A stretch of 18,203 nucleotides of DNA from Accumulibacter sp. (GCA_003538495.1 DPSD01000651.1:1-18203), one strand, 5' to 3'; shown: positions 1 through 7,633, counted from the first letter of the stretch. Numbers and translations: made by a program. Notes: a model not told the origin generated them from the letters alone.

Positions 1-75
1 AATTCAAGCCGGACACCGTTGCAGCTGCTTATTACTTCGCGGAACAGTCATTCAATTTCCCATACGCTGGCTGGT

Positions 76-504
76 TCAGTCGACGGGCCGATAAAGCGTG
101 TAATCAGTCCCGAAAGCCGTTATACCCCCAATTCGTCGGTACCGAGACGGATAGTCAAGTCCGCCGCTATTGAGCAAATCCCGTAGGGAGTCCTCCGTCA
201 AGTCGCTGTTGATGAGCAGAAGCGCCTTCCTTCGCCGACTCAGGTCTGACAACTGAATGGCGATTTTACTATAGTTGAGATAATTTTTGTCCCACAAAAG
301 AAATGCAGGATGCCCCGGAGATCGCCCTCCCAACGCGAATACTATTCCCGGCATGTAACTGACCGCGATTATGTCATCGCCGGGACGGAACCCGCCGATC
401 CTTGCCATTTTCCCGAGTTCCGTAATCAATTGATGCGTCTCTACGTCTAGCTTGACAGAGCTGGACGGAAACCCCACTGCAGTCGGAATGGTCTGATCCA
501 TCAA
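76..504 (-). pseudogene. Detached C-terminal domain of the GT-C-like membrane glycosyltransferase, cut off by an in-frame TAG
   Basis: This 142-codon reading frame lies in exactly the same frame as the 450-codon membrane protein upstream. Only one TAG (574-576) and 23 sense codons (505-573) separate them. It has no hydrophobic segments and looks like the soluble tail found at the end of many GT39-like membrane proteins. Visible motifs are SVKLD near residue 17, GFRPGDDIIAVSYMPGIVFALGG around residues 38-60, and a C-terminal YTLYRP. From memory, related GT-C proteins carry the same type of tail (a VKVD-like stretch, then GF..GD..I...PG....LGG); I could not check this. Possible starts are TTG at 502-504 and ATG at 499-501, but neither has a convincing Shine-Dalgarno sequence, which argues against a separate gene. 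If it is not translated through the stop, the domain is lost. It could also be a sequencing error. Confidence 0.7.
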
Positions 505-573
505 AGTCAGCCCCGGGGATGGTAATAGAGCCGGAGCGAAAATACTTCCCCGAATTGTTTGGCTGGCACTGAA

Positions 574-1926
574 CTAGCTCAGCAATAGCACCGATAAAGT
601 TAGCAGTCTGTAATCAAATCGGAGGCGTATGACCAAAACTGCAAGCAAGAAAAAAATTATCCCAAACCAAGGCACGGCATAAAAAGATGCAACATTATAA
701 ATAGGATTTGATGTGCCGATGGCTGCTGCGATCGGCAGAAGCATAAGAAACAGTAGTATCGCCCGATACTCAAATGTGGCAAAGGTCACGGGAGATTGTT
801 GCTCCATTCTCAAGCGGTTCAAAAGGTCATGTATTGCGACCAGCAACAGTATCCAGGCTAAATAAAACGAGACATAGAACTGCGTCAGCCCAAGCTCGCC
901 TGATTTGTACCTTTGTTGATCATTCACAAATATTCCCGCCTCCAGGGAAAGCAAGACGGCCAAGGTCAATACAAACGCAATTGCGCCACGGTAAAAACGA
1001 AAGCGGGCATCATCAAGACTGAACTTTCTAGTTCTATTGAATATCAACAGAGCAATCAGTATCACGTAGCAATACGAGTAATTCTTCAAGGCTGAAATCG
1101 TGAATACAATCAAGTCAGTTGGATAGGCAAGCAGTTTTTCTCTTGGGGCATGTCTTCCGAGCGTTTGATATAGCTCCCAGCCGGTCCGGAACAGGTTCCA
1201 AGTTGTTTCAAGAGAGTCCACGAAGACAAAGTGCCCAATAACCCAAAAGCCAAAGCCGGAAAGAATTGCCAACGCAAAAATCAACCGATCTGGACTGGAT
1301 AATGATTTCCAGCTGCCAACGACAACTACCGACAGGAGTAGCAAGACAAAACCAGTCGGGAACTTGACGAAAGCGGCGAATCCAATCAGGAGACCAGCGA
1401 GCAAAAATGACAAGAAAGCGAGTCGCCATCCGGTCCGGCTTGCTTGCGCACCCAGTCCAAACAGCAGGGCGCCTGAAAAAGCATTAACGGCTACTGATGT
1501 GAGAGTGTAATAAGACGGTGTGGCTAACGACCACTGATAGTATAAAAGGCCGCCAGTCTGAATGAAGCAGAACGATAGCAGACGAAAATATCTGATTTCC
1601 GCGACGCTTTTTAGATAGGAAGATGTGAATTTGCAATATCCGCACCAAAACACACACGCGGACAGTACTATTAGTGCCAGTCCAAAAATTCGGAACATTG
1701 CAACATCGTAGTTCGCCAGTCGGAATATAAACCCCGTGTACAAATAGGTGGCAGAGACATTTTCCCGTATTTCTTCGGGATATCTTGCCGCCAATAGATA
1801 GAGACCTTCGTCAGATAAACCAAAGCTTCGGCCTGATGCCCAAATAATGGACGCGAGGGTACAGAATAAAATAATAGCTAGGAAAGCTATCGGAAGCTTA
1901 TGTAAATAATCGTGGTGATTTTTCAT
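574..1926 (-). CDS. GT-C/GT39-like polytopic membrane glycosyltransferase, prematurely stopped at TAG
   Basis: A 450-residue, strongly hydrophobic protein with about ten or more membrane segments. The first membrane span (residues 12-30) is followed by GLSDEGLYLL (D39, E40). An acidic pair in the first extracytoplasmic loop is the usual catalytic signature of GT-C enzymes such as ArnT and PMT, which transfer a sugar from a polyprenyl-phosphate donor on the outer face of the inner membrane. The frame stops at TAG (574-576) inside a hydrophobic stretch and then continues open for 166 more codons to TGA at 76-78, so the intact product would be about 616 residues. No good ribosome site precedes the ATG at 1926. 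It lies 322 bases downstream of the GtrA gene. Together with the GtrB-like gene it would fill the GtrC (sugar-transferring) role. Base composition is more AT-rich than in the genes to its right. The family call is solid; the substrate is unknown. Confidence 0.75.
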   Translation of the reverse strand: MKNHHDYLHKLPIAFLAIILFCTLASIIWASGRSFGLSDEGLYLLAARYPEEIRENVSATYLYTGFIFRLANYDVAMFRIFGLALIVLSACVFWCGYCKFTSSYLKSVAEIRYFRLLSFCFIQTGGLLYYQWSLATPSYYTLTSVAVNAFSGALLFGLGAQASRTGWRLAFLSFLLAGLLIGFAAFVKFPTGFVLLLLSVVVVGSWKSLSSPDRLIFALAILSGFGFWVIGHFVFVDSLETTWNLFRTGWELYQTLGRHAPREKLLAYPTDLIVFTISALKNYSYCYVILIALLIFNRTRKFSLDDARFRFYRGAIAFVLTLAVLLSLEAGIFVNDQQRYKSGELGLTQFYVSFYLAWILLLVAIHDLLNRLRMEQQSPVTFATFEYRAILLFLMLLPIAAAIGTSNPIYNVASFYAVPWFGIIFFLLAVLVIRLRFDYRLLTLSVLLLS

Positions 1927-2248
1927 GGCGCCAATTCAAGCTCGAAGTAGAGTGCTGCGGCCGGGGGTTTGAGCAATGAGGTTACCCGTCACGGAAGAAT
2001 CCACTGTCGAGTGCTGATATGCAGCTGTTGGTGGCGGCATGCTTGGTCGGCAACAGGCAACAGGTTTTGCCGGCGGTGTCCAAATCACGATCCAGCGGCC
2101 AGACGCAGAATGCAGGTGGCAACAGCGTGCTGTTACGAATCGCGCCCAGGCTGCATGATCAGTGCTGGAAAGCCATTTCCCAGGAACTGCCTTGTGCTGA
2201 TCTGCAGGATTCATGATAAGTAGAACAGGTCTTGCGCGGATCGGCGAG
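1927..2248. other. 322-base intergenic gap with no recognisable gene
   Basis: The gap lies between the GtrA gene and the GT-C-like gene. Small open frames exist on both strands (for example 2019-2216 plus, 65 codons; 1936-2214 minus, 92 codons), but none has a ribosome site or a product I recognise. There is a 6-base inverted repeat, CGGCAA at 2048-2053 and TTGCCG at 2067-2072, with no T-run after it. The gap breaks an otherwise tight operon, so a deleted or decayed gene, or an insertion boundary, is possible. This is inference. Confidence 0.4.
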
Positions 2249-2632
2249 TCAGCGCAGGGACCAGAATTTGGTTGCAGTGAAATTGAAGATCACAACCAGA
2301 GGAATCAGCAAGAGCTGGACATAAAATGGATCCAGATGAGTGCTGTTAACCAGATAGTCCAGGGCCAGCATGTTCAGCACCAATGACAGCAGTCCCGTCG
2401 ACAGAAATTTGACAAATCTGCTGCGAAACTGAATCGTTTTGTCCGGCTTGAACACCCAGACAAAATTTGCCACGTAAGAAAAAATCATGCCAAGAAACCA
2501 GGCCGCGGCCAGCGAAATCAGGTGATTGATCGCCATCACCTTCAACATCACGGAAAAGACAATGAACGTGAGTACAAAGTTTGCCGCACCGACCAGCGTG
2601 AATTTGGTGACTTCTATTCTGAGTTGATTCAT
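2249..2632 (-). CDS. GtrA-family small membrane protein (putative lipid-linked sugar translocase)
   Basis: A 127-residue protein with four predicted membrane helices (about residues 10-30, 36-60, 73-95 and 103-122), the normal size and topology of the GtrA/DPMS family. Family marks are F11..VG15..N18, the NFVWVF stretch at 56-61 after helix 2, and NFTATKFWS near the C-terminus. GtrA proteins are thought to flip an undecaprenyl-phosphate sugar made by a GtrB enzyme, for use by a membrane glycosyltransferase. A GtrB-like enzyme is encoded two genes upstream and a GT-C enzyme just downstream, matching that model. The open frame extends upstream to 2710, but MNQLRIEVTKF is the family-typical beginning, so I place the start at ATG 2632. 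A 113-base gap separates it from the methyltransferase gene before it. Confidence 0.85.
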   Translation of the reverse strand: MNQLRIEVTKFTLVGAANFVLTFIVFSVMLKVMAINHLISLAAAWFLGMIFSYVANFVWVFKPDKTIQFRSRFVKFLSTGLLSLVLNMLALDYLVNSTHLDPFYVQLLLIPLVVIFNFTATKFWSLR

Positions 2633-2745
2633 CGTTTCTTGTCTGTCACGCCGGGTTGGCGCCGTGCCGCAGCGCAGACAGGCGGCAGTCCAGATTTCGC
2701 GGGCCGGCATGGAGTGGATTGCAAAGAACCACTTGGCGTGGGAGA

Positions 2746-3576
2746 TCAGTTTTTCCGGGCTACAACCAGCAGTGTTCCACCAAAAGGGAGCGAGAAACCA
2801 AGCGTGATAAGCGCCTCGTCCAGGCGCATGAAGCGATCAAGGAACCAATTCAGCACGCGCGGGAAGGTGACTCTTCTGGCCAGTGCGACTTCATCCGAGT
2901 GAGACGGGTCGCGCTGCTTGTCGAGCAGTCGCGACACATACATCAACGGAAACAAGGTGAATACGAACGATGTACAGCGCCGCGTCTCGAGACCACTTTC
3001 TGCAAGCTTGCCAAGCAGTTCGCGCCGCGAGTAGCGGCGCTTGTGCTTGACGATTTCGTCGAGTTCTCCCCACATGAACATGTGCTGCGGGACGGAAACG
3101 ACCAGCACTCCCCCCGGACGGAGCATCTCGCTGATATTGGCGATCGCGGTGCGGTCGTTGTCAATGTGTTCGAGGACATCGAACGCCACGATCATGTCGA
3201 ACTGCTCGCCAATCCTTCCTTGGGTCACGTCGAACTGGACGAAGTCTACGCCGGGGAGATTCTTCCTGGCGTAGACCAGACCCTTCAGGTAGACCTCCGA
3301 GCCGGTGATCTCGAAATCGTCGTGTTCGACGATCTGCTGGATGAAGTCGCCGGTACCACAGCCGATTTCCAGGAACCGGGTCTTGCCCGTCGGCGACCGG
3401 TAGCGATTGACAATCCTTTTGAACAGGCGGTTTCTCGAACTCACCCAGAAGCTGTTTTCGGCGTTGCTGTCGGTCAGGTCGAAACCGCCGTCAGGGTAGT
3501 CGGTGTAGTCCTTGGCGACGTCGGGGCTGAAGCACTTGATCCCGTCGATCATCGTGTACTCTAGCGTCTCGCTCAC
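2746..3576 (-). CDS. Class I SAM-dependent methyltransferase (with second domain-like C-terminus)
   Basis: About 276 residues. Motif I is LEIGCGTGDF (69-78), an acidic residue for the SAM ribose follows at E94, motif II is FDMIVAFDVLEHI (126-138), and LRPGG (152-156) closes the Rossmann core. All of these are typical of a Methyltransf_11/23-type enzyme. After residue 160 comes an amphipathic and partly hydrophobic tail (TSFVFTLFPLMYVSRLL at 202-218) that may lie on the membrane. I chose the GTG start at 3574-3576 because it overlaps the stop of the preceding glycosyltransferase gene as GTGA, a normal translational coupling junction. An alternative is ATG at 3552. The substrate is unknown. Position between a polyprenyl-phosphate glycosyltransferase and GtrA suggests methylation of a lipid-linked sugar or terminal glycan residue. 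Confidence 0.85.
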   Translation of the reverse strand: MSETLEYTMIDGIKCFSPDVAKDYTDYPDGGFDLTDSNAENSFWVSSRNRLFKRIVNRYRSPTGKTRFLEIGCGTGDFIQQIVEHDDFEITGSEVYLKGLVYARKNLPGVDFVQFDVTQGRIGEQFDMIVAFDVLEHIDNDRTAIANISEMLRPGGVLVVSVPQHMFMWGELDEIVKHKRRYSRRELLGKLAESGLETRRCTSFVFTLFPLMYVSRLLDKQRDPSHSDEVALARRVTFPRVLNWFLDRFMRLDEALITLGFSLPFGGTLLVVARKN

Positions 3577-4493
3577 AGGAACTTGTTCCTGACGACGTAG
3601 TTCGGCCGCTTCCTCACTTCCTCGTTGATCCGCCAGACGTATTCGCCGATTACCCCGAGCATGACCATGATCAGTCCGCCGACCAGCAGGACGGCGATCA
3701 TGATCGGCGCCCACCCCGCGAACGGTGTTTCTCCGCGCAACCAGCTGATGACGATGCTGACGCTGTACAGGACGCCGAGCAGCGAAGTGATTACGCCCAC
3801 CAGCGAGATGAACCGGATCGGCAGGTACGACGCGTCAAGAACGGCGTCAAGGAAGTTCTTCAGTTTCTTCCCGAAGTTGTACTGCGATTTGCCGATGGTT
3901 CTCTTCAGACGAACGTAGGGGATGAAGCAGGTGCGGTAGCCGGTCCACAACAGGTCGCCCTGGAAGAAGCGATGCCTGACGTCGATCGCATTGAAGGCGT
4001 CCATCACCTTCCTGTCCATCAGCACGAAATCGAAGCCGCCAGGCGGTATCTGCGGCAGGGACATGCGCAGCACGGCATAGGCGAATCGGGAGAACAGCTT
4101 TGCCGCCAGCGTATCGGCGCGATCGGTCCGGTAGCAGATGACGATCTCGGCGCCTCCCTGCCACTTCTCGACCACCTGGGGAATCAGCTCTACCGGGTCC
4201 TGGAGGTCGGCCGAGATGTTGATCACGGCGTCACCGGTGGCTTCCTGGAAGCCAGCCAGCATCGCCGCCATCTGACCGAAGTTGCGGGTGAAGGTGATCA
4301 CCTTGACACAGGGATCCTGCTCCCGCAGGCTCAGGATCTCCTGCAGCGATCCGTCTTTCGAGCCGTCGTCTACGAAGACGATTTCGTACTCGTGCTCGGC
4401 GAGGTCGCCGGCAAACACCGAGCGGATCTTTTCGTGCGTCTTGGCCAGAGCACCCTCGTTGTGATAGACGGCGACAACAAACGAGATCTTCAT
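3573..4493 (-). CDS. GtrB/DPM1-like GT2 polyprenyl-phosphate glycosyltransferase
   Basis: 306 residues. An N-terminal GT-A fold domain starts MKISFVVAVYHNEG and shows the nucleotide-binding VDDGSKDGS (41-49), TRNFGQMAAMLAGF (69-82) and the metal/acceptor motif ADLQDP (95-100). These are hallmarks of the DPM1/GtrB/ArnC group, which loads a sugar from a nucleotide donor onto polyprenyl phosphate at the cytoplasmic face. Two membrane helices follow (about 229-252 and 261-284), then a basic tail, as in GtrB. The start is ATG 4493, which overlaps the upstream methyltransferase stop as ATGA; the longer frame to 4619 only adds shadow sequence. The stop overlaps the next gene's GTG. A GtrA gene lies two genes downstream, supporting a Gtr-type module. 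The sugar cannot be read from the sequence. Confidence 0.9.
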   Translation of the reverse strand: MKISFVVAVYHNEGALAKTHEKIRSVFAGDLAEHEYEIVFVDDGSKDGSLQEILSLREQDPCVKVITFTRNFGQMAAMLAGFQEATGDAVINISADLQDPVELIPQVVEKWQGGAEIVICYRTDRADTLAAKLFSRFAYAVLRMSLPQIPPGGFDFVLMDRKVMDAFNAIDVRHRFFQGDLLWTGYRTCFIPYVRLKRTIGKSQYNFGKKLKNFLDAVLDASYLPIRFISLVGVITSLLGVLYSVSIVISWLRGETPFAGWAPIMIAVLLVGGLIMVMLGVIGEYVWRINEEVRKRPNYVVRNKFL

Positions 4494-5239
4494 TCGATCT
4501 CCCCGCGTTCGCACATCAGGAAGATACTCGAACAGAGATCCGGGTATTGCTGGCCAAGCTTGTAGCAGCCGTCGAGATATTCCCTGGAAATGATGTCGGT
4601 CTGCAGCAGGCGATCCCACTGAAAGTTGGCCAGCGCCTTGAAGAAAACCCCGGAACGGTGCTGGACCCGCAGCCCGGCGGCAACGGCATCGCGCTCAAGG
4701 GTATCCAGGGTGTAGGTGCAGCGGTGGCCGTGTTCGGCCTCGGCCGGGGTGACCGCGGCGTTATGCGTGATCAGTCCCATCTTGACGGCAATCTGTCGGG
4801 AAGGCGCGTTGGCGTTGGGACAGACCAGGAAGAAGCGGCCGTCTTCCGCCAGCCATTCGTCGTTGATCCGCTTCAGCACCGCCACCGGATCGTCGAGGTG
4901 TTCCAGGACGTGCGTCAGGACGATATTGTCGTAACGTCTGGGCAGCACCGCATTCTCGAACAGCGCATTGACGAAAGTCACCTGGTCGCCCAGTTTGCCT
5001 CGGGCTTCGGCGACCGCCACGTCCGACGCTTCGACGCAGGTGACGTCGTCAAAATAGGGCAGGAATCGCCTCGTGAAATCGCCCTTGAAGCTCCCCAGTT
5101 CGAGCAGGCTTCCGTCCCTGAAGAATGGCTCGAACGACCGGATCATGTACGGGTGCATCACCTCGAAGTCGAATCCGTAGGCGTATCTGTGGTCGTTCGT
5201 GTCCTTGATCTCGACGTTGTAGTCACGCTTGCTGTTCAT
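4490..5239 (-). CDS. Class I SAM-dependent methyltransferase (Methyltransf_23 type)
   Basis: 249 residues. SAM-binding motif I is LLELGSFKGDF (45-55), a slightly unusual form with F between the glycines. VEASD (69-73) gives the acidic ribose contact, and NIVLTHVLEHLDDP (105-118) is the motif II/III region with the common LEH. The C-terminal third contains HGHRCTYTLDTLERDAVAAGL (170-190), a pattern I associate with sugar or lipid-linked methyltransferases in polysaccharide clusters. The ATG at 5239 lies inside the end of the GNAT gene (17-base overlap), and the stop overlaps the next gene's ATG, so it is translationally coupled on both sides. It is not obviously a close paralogue of the second methyltransferase at 2746-3576; two different methylations are likely. 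The substrate is unknown. Confidence 0.85.
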   Translation of the reverse strand: MNSKRDYNVEIKDTNDHRYAYGFDFEVMHPYMIRSFEPFFRDGSLLELGSFKGDFTRRFLPYFDDVTCVEASDVAVAEARGKLGDQVTFVNALFENAVLPRRYDNIVLTHVLEHLDDPVAVLKRINDEWLAEDGRFFLVCPNANAPSRQIAVKMGLITHNAAVTPAEAEHGHRCTYTLDTLERDAVAAGLRVQHRSGVFFKALANFQWDRLLQTDIISREYLDGCYKLGQQYPDLCSSIFLMCERGEIE

Positions 5240-5690
5240 GCTCTGGCCCGTTGTTCAAGTAGATATCCATACCAAGAAAAGGCGTGCCGGTCCGGCCGGC
5301 GACGAAACCGCTCTTTTCGTACAAGTTGATGGCCGGCGTATTGTCGCTCGCCACCTCGAGACTGACCTGCCGCAGACCCGATGCCAGCGCGTGTTCGACG
5401 CACTGATCGAGCAGGCGTGCGGCTACGCCCTGGCCGGTCCACGCTCTCAGCACGCTGACGCTGGTGATGTAGGCGATGCCGTGTTCCCGGTCGTTGCAGT
5501 ACGCCGCCACCAACCCGAGCAGCACGCTGTCCGCCCACGCCTCGAACCGGGTTGCTTTGCTGGCAATCTTTTCCGCATACGAGCCGATGTCGACGCGGGC
5601 GCTCAGGGGCGGCACGAAGTCGGCATCGCAGCGGCCCAGGTGTTCGGCGATCTGCGCTGCCGACGCGGTGTTGCGTCGAAAGTCGACCAC
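5223..5690 (-). CDS. GNAT-family N-acetyltransferase (likely amino-sugar acylation)
   Basis: 155 residues, the usual single-domain GNAT length. The acetyl-CoA pyrophosphate loop reads RAWTGQGVAARLL (82-94, the Q/RxxGxG/A signature), preceded by the beta4 strand ITSVSVL. LEVASDNTPAINLYEKSGFV (111-130) is the typical motif B ending in NLYEKSGF. The start is GTG 5688-5690, five bases after the stop of the upstream gene, and the stop lies inside the next gene's start region. With a sugar aminotransferase in the same operon, the simple reading is N-acetylation of an amino-deoxy sugar, as WecD does for dTDP-Fuc4N. No sugar-nucleotide dehydratase lies in the window, so this is inference. A protein or small-molecule substrate cannot be excluded. 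Confidence 0.8.
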   Translation of the reverse strand: MVDFRRNTASAAQIAEHLGRCDADFVPPLSARVDIGSYAEKIASKATRFEAWADSVLLGLVAAYCNDREHGIAYITSVSVLRAWTGQGVAARLLDQCVEHALASGLRQVSLEVASDNTPAINLYEKSGFVAGRTGTPFLGMDIYLNNGPEHEQQA

Positions 5691-5695
5691 GGCGC

Positions 5696-6664
5696 TTATC
5701 GTTCCAAGACGGCCAGGCCAAAACCGTGGCGTCCGAATTCGTTGCCGTTATAGAGCAGGTACACCTCGCCGTCGCATTCGAACGCGTGCGGATAGCACAA
5801 CATCTCCGCATCCCAGTCTCCCGGAGTGACGTCGAGCAGCGGCTCCTCGTCGTCGCGCGTCCAGTTCAACAGATCGTCCGACCACGCGTGACCGATGCGA
5901 TAGGCGCGCTCCCTGTTCTTCCGGAAGTCGGAAGATTGGCGGTAGCAGAAAAACATATGCTGCCGGCCGTCGATTTCGACCACCGTCGGCAGCGCCTGGC
6001 TTTCGTCGGCACCGAGGCGGTTGGCGATGATCTGGCGCGCCTCTTCCTTGACCCACTCGACGCCATCGCTGGACACCGCATGGCCGATCTTGTAGGTCCG
6101 ATCCGGCGCTTCGTCCGCCGCGAACTTCTTCCAGCCGGTACCGAAGATGTACCACATATGAAAGACGCCGCCGATCAGCTTCACAAAACCATCGCCGACC
6201 AGGCAGGGCTCGTGCAGCGACGCTGCCAGCACCGGCCCGTCCCCGATGCGCTCGAAAGTGAGGCCGTCATCGCGACTGATCGCCAACCCGATGGCGGTAT
6301 CGACGGACACCGAGACTCTGCGGTTCCAGCCGCAGGTGTAGGCGTACACTGCGTCACCGTGGCGCATGACGCTCATCGGAAAGATGCCGTGTTCGTCGAA
6401 ACAGCCCAGGCCGCCGAGCGGGATCACCGTCTTGTCGGAGACCCGGATCACCTCGCGCAGATTCTTCCGCAGGTCGACAAAGGCGATATGGCTGAGGTAC
6501 TTGCCGTTGCCCGGGTCCACCGCGCGGGTCGAGAAATAGACCCGCACGAAGTCGTCGAATACCAGCGCCTGCGGCGCCTGGGCGAACTGCACGCAATCGT
6601 TCGGCAGCTTGTAGTGCGTCGGATCGAATATCTTGCCGAGTTTGTTCCACCGCATGGCGCCCAT
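5696..6664 (-). CDS. Beta-propeller glycosidase-like protein (GH43/GH130-like superfamily), paralogue B
   Basis: 322 residues with no signal peptide or membrane helix. Repeated blade-like stretches carry the GH32/43/68/130-type pattern: FDDFVRVYFSTR (36-47), GLAISRDDGLTFERIGDGPVL (126-146), MWYIFGTGW (170-178), GHAVSSDGVEWV (194-205), MFFCYR (237-242) and GHAWSDDLLNWTRDD (258-272). Acidic residues shared with the neighbouring paralogue are D37/D38, D220/E221 and D285/E287 (WDAEM); they are candidates for catalysis. GGAG six bases before ATG 6664 supports this start over the ATG at 6655. It sits three bases after its paralogue, so the pair is a tandem duplication that has diverged widely. In this setting it may act on a nucleotide- or lipid-linked glycan in the cytoplasm, as hydrolase or phosphorylase. 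The reaction is unknown. Confidence 0.75.
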   Translation of the reverse strand: MGAMRWNKLGKIFDPTHYKLPNDCVQFAQAPQALVFDDFVRVYFSTRAVDPGNGKYLSHIAFVDLRKNLREVIRVSDKTVIPLGGLGCFDEHGIFPMSVMRHGDAVYAYTCGWNRRVSVSVDTAIGLAISRDDGLTFERIGDGPVLAASLHEPCLVGDGFVKLIGGVFHMWYIFGTGWKKFAADEAPDRTYKIGHAVSSDGVEWVKEEARQIIANRLGADESQALPTVVEIDGRQHMFFCYRQSSDFRKNRERAYRIGHAWSDDLLNWTRDDEEPLLDVTPGDWDAEMLCYPHAFECDGEVYLLYNGNEFGRHGFGLAVLER

Positions 6665-6667
6665 CGC

Positions 6668-7630
6668 TTACTCCAGCTTGCCATCGAGAACGGCCAGACC
6701 GAAACCATGCCGGCCGACCTGATTGCCGAGGTAGGCCAGATAGGTCTGGCCATCGACTTCAAAAACGTGCGGATAGCTGATCATTTCGGAATCCCAGCCT
6801 TCGTCCGAAACGTCGATACCGGCCCTGGTATCGTCGCGCAGCCAATCGGTCAGGTTGCTGCTGGAGGCATAGCCGATGCGATAGCCGTTCTCCTTGCCGC
6901 GGTAGTGACTGCTGTAGCGGTAGCAGAAGAACATATGATACCGGCCGTTGGCAAAAAAAACGTCCGGGCTGGCCTGTGCCTCATCTTCTTCGATGCGGCT
7001 CTCGATCAGGTCCTTGTTCAGTTTGTGCCAGTGAATGCCGTCGTTGGAACTCGCCATGCGAATCTTGTAGACCGGTTCCGGACGCCCGTCGACCACCTTC
7101 CACTTGCGGCCGGCGATGTACCACAGGTACCAGACATCGTCGAAACGACGGATCTTCGGGCCGCTCAACACGAAGGGTTCGTCCGGCGAATACGACAGCA
7201 CCGGGCCACTGCCGTGTTTTCTGAAAGTCTCGCCGCCGTCGCGGCTGCTGGCTACGCCGATGGCGACGTTGAACGGGACCGATTCGCAACGCGTCCAGCC
7301 GGCGTAGTAGACCCGCAGCTGGTCACCGTCGCGGATGGGCGAAACCGGGTAGGTGCCGAATTCATCAAACTCGCCAAGGCCGCCCAGGCCGAGGATCGGC
7401 TGCCCGGCGACACGGCGCAGCTTGAACAGATCGGCGCGATCCAGGTCGACAAAGGCCGAGTAACTCACGTACTGGCCGTTGGCATCTGCCGGCGGACGGC
7501 AGGAGAAGTAGATGCGCACGAAATCGTCGAACAGCAGGCTTGCCGGGGCTTGCGCAAACTCCTGCAGCCAGCTGCGGCCGGCCACTTCCTGCGGGGTGAA
7601 CACCTTGCCCAACTTCTTCCACTTGAACAT
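6668..7630 (-). CDS. Beta-propeller glycosidase-like protein (GH43/GH130-like superfamily), paralogue A
   Basis: 320 residues, soluble, beginning MFKWKKLGKVF. It aligns end to end with the next gene: FAQAPASLLFDDFVRIYFSCR against FAQAPQALVFDDFVRVYFSTR, GGLGEFDEFGTYPVS against GGLGCFDEHGIFPMS, YHMFFCYRYSS against QHMFFCYRQSS, and GRHGFGLAVL at both C-termini. The repeated (A/S)SxDGxxW and YxGW units suggest a five-bladed propeller. Conserved acids are D35/D36, D216/E217 and D280/E282. The start at ATG 7630 follows the WbqC stop by three bases. Proteins of this kind are often annotated as glycosylase or hypothetical in O-antigen clusters, and I know of no assigned reaction. It could be a phosphorylase-like GH130 enzyme, a hydrolase trimming intermediates, or a binding protein. 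Confidence 0.75.
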   Translation of the reverse strand: MFKWKKLGKVFTPQEVAGRSWLQEFAQAPASLLFDDFVRIYFSCRPPADANGQYVSYSAFVDLDRADLFKLRRVAGQPILGLGGLGEFDEFGTYPVSPIRDGDQLRVYYAGWTRCESVPFNVAIGVASSRDGGETFRKHGSGPVLSYSPDEPFVLSGPKIRRFDDVWYLWYIAGRKWKVVDGRPEPVYKIRMASSNDGIHWHKLNKDLIESRIEEDEAQASPDVFFANGRYHMFFCYRYSSHYRGKENGYRIGYASSSNLTDWLRDDTRAGIDVSDEGWDSEMISYPHVFEVDGQTYLAYLGNQVGRHGFGLAVLDGKLE

Positions 7631-7633
7631 GCT

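Noticed and set aside
1..75. Possible gene or terminator at the left edge
   Set aside because: Only 75 bases before the first stop codon; no motif, hairpin or frame could be supported.
2019..2216. 65-codon plus-strand frame in the gap between GtrA and the GT-C gene
   Set aside because: It begins with a few hydrophobic residues like a short signal, but there is no ribosome site and I recognise no homologue; not enough to call a gene.
2656..3564. 302-codon open frame on the plus strand over the methyltransferase
   Set aside because: Shadow frame; the minus strand encodes complete SAM-binding motifs there.
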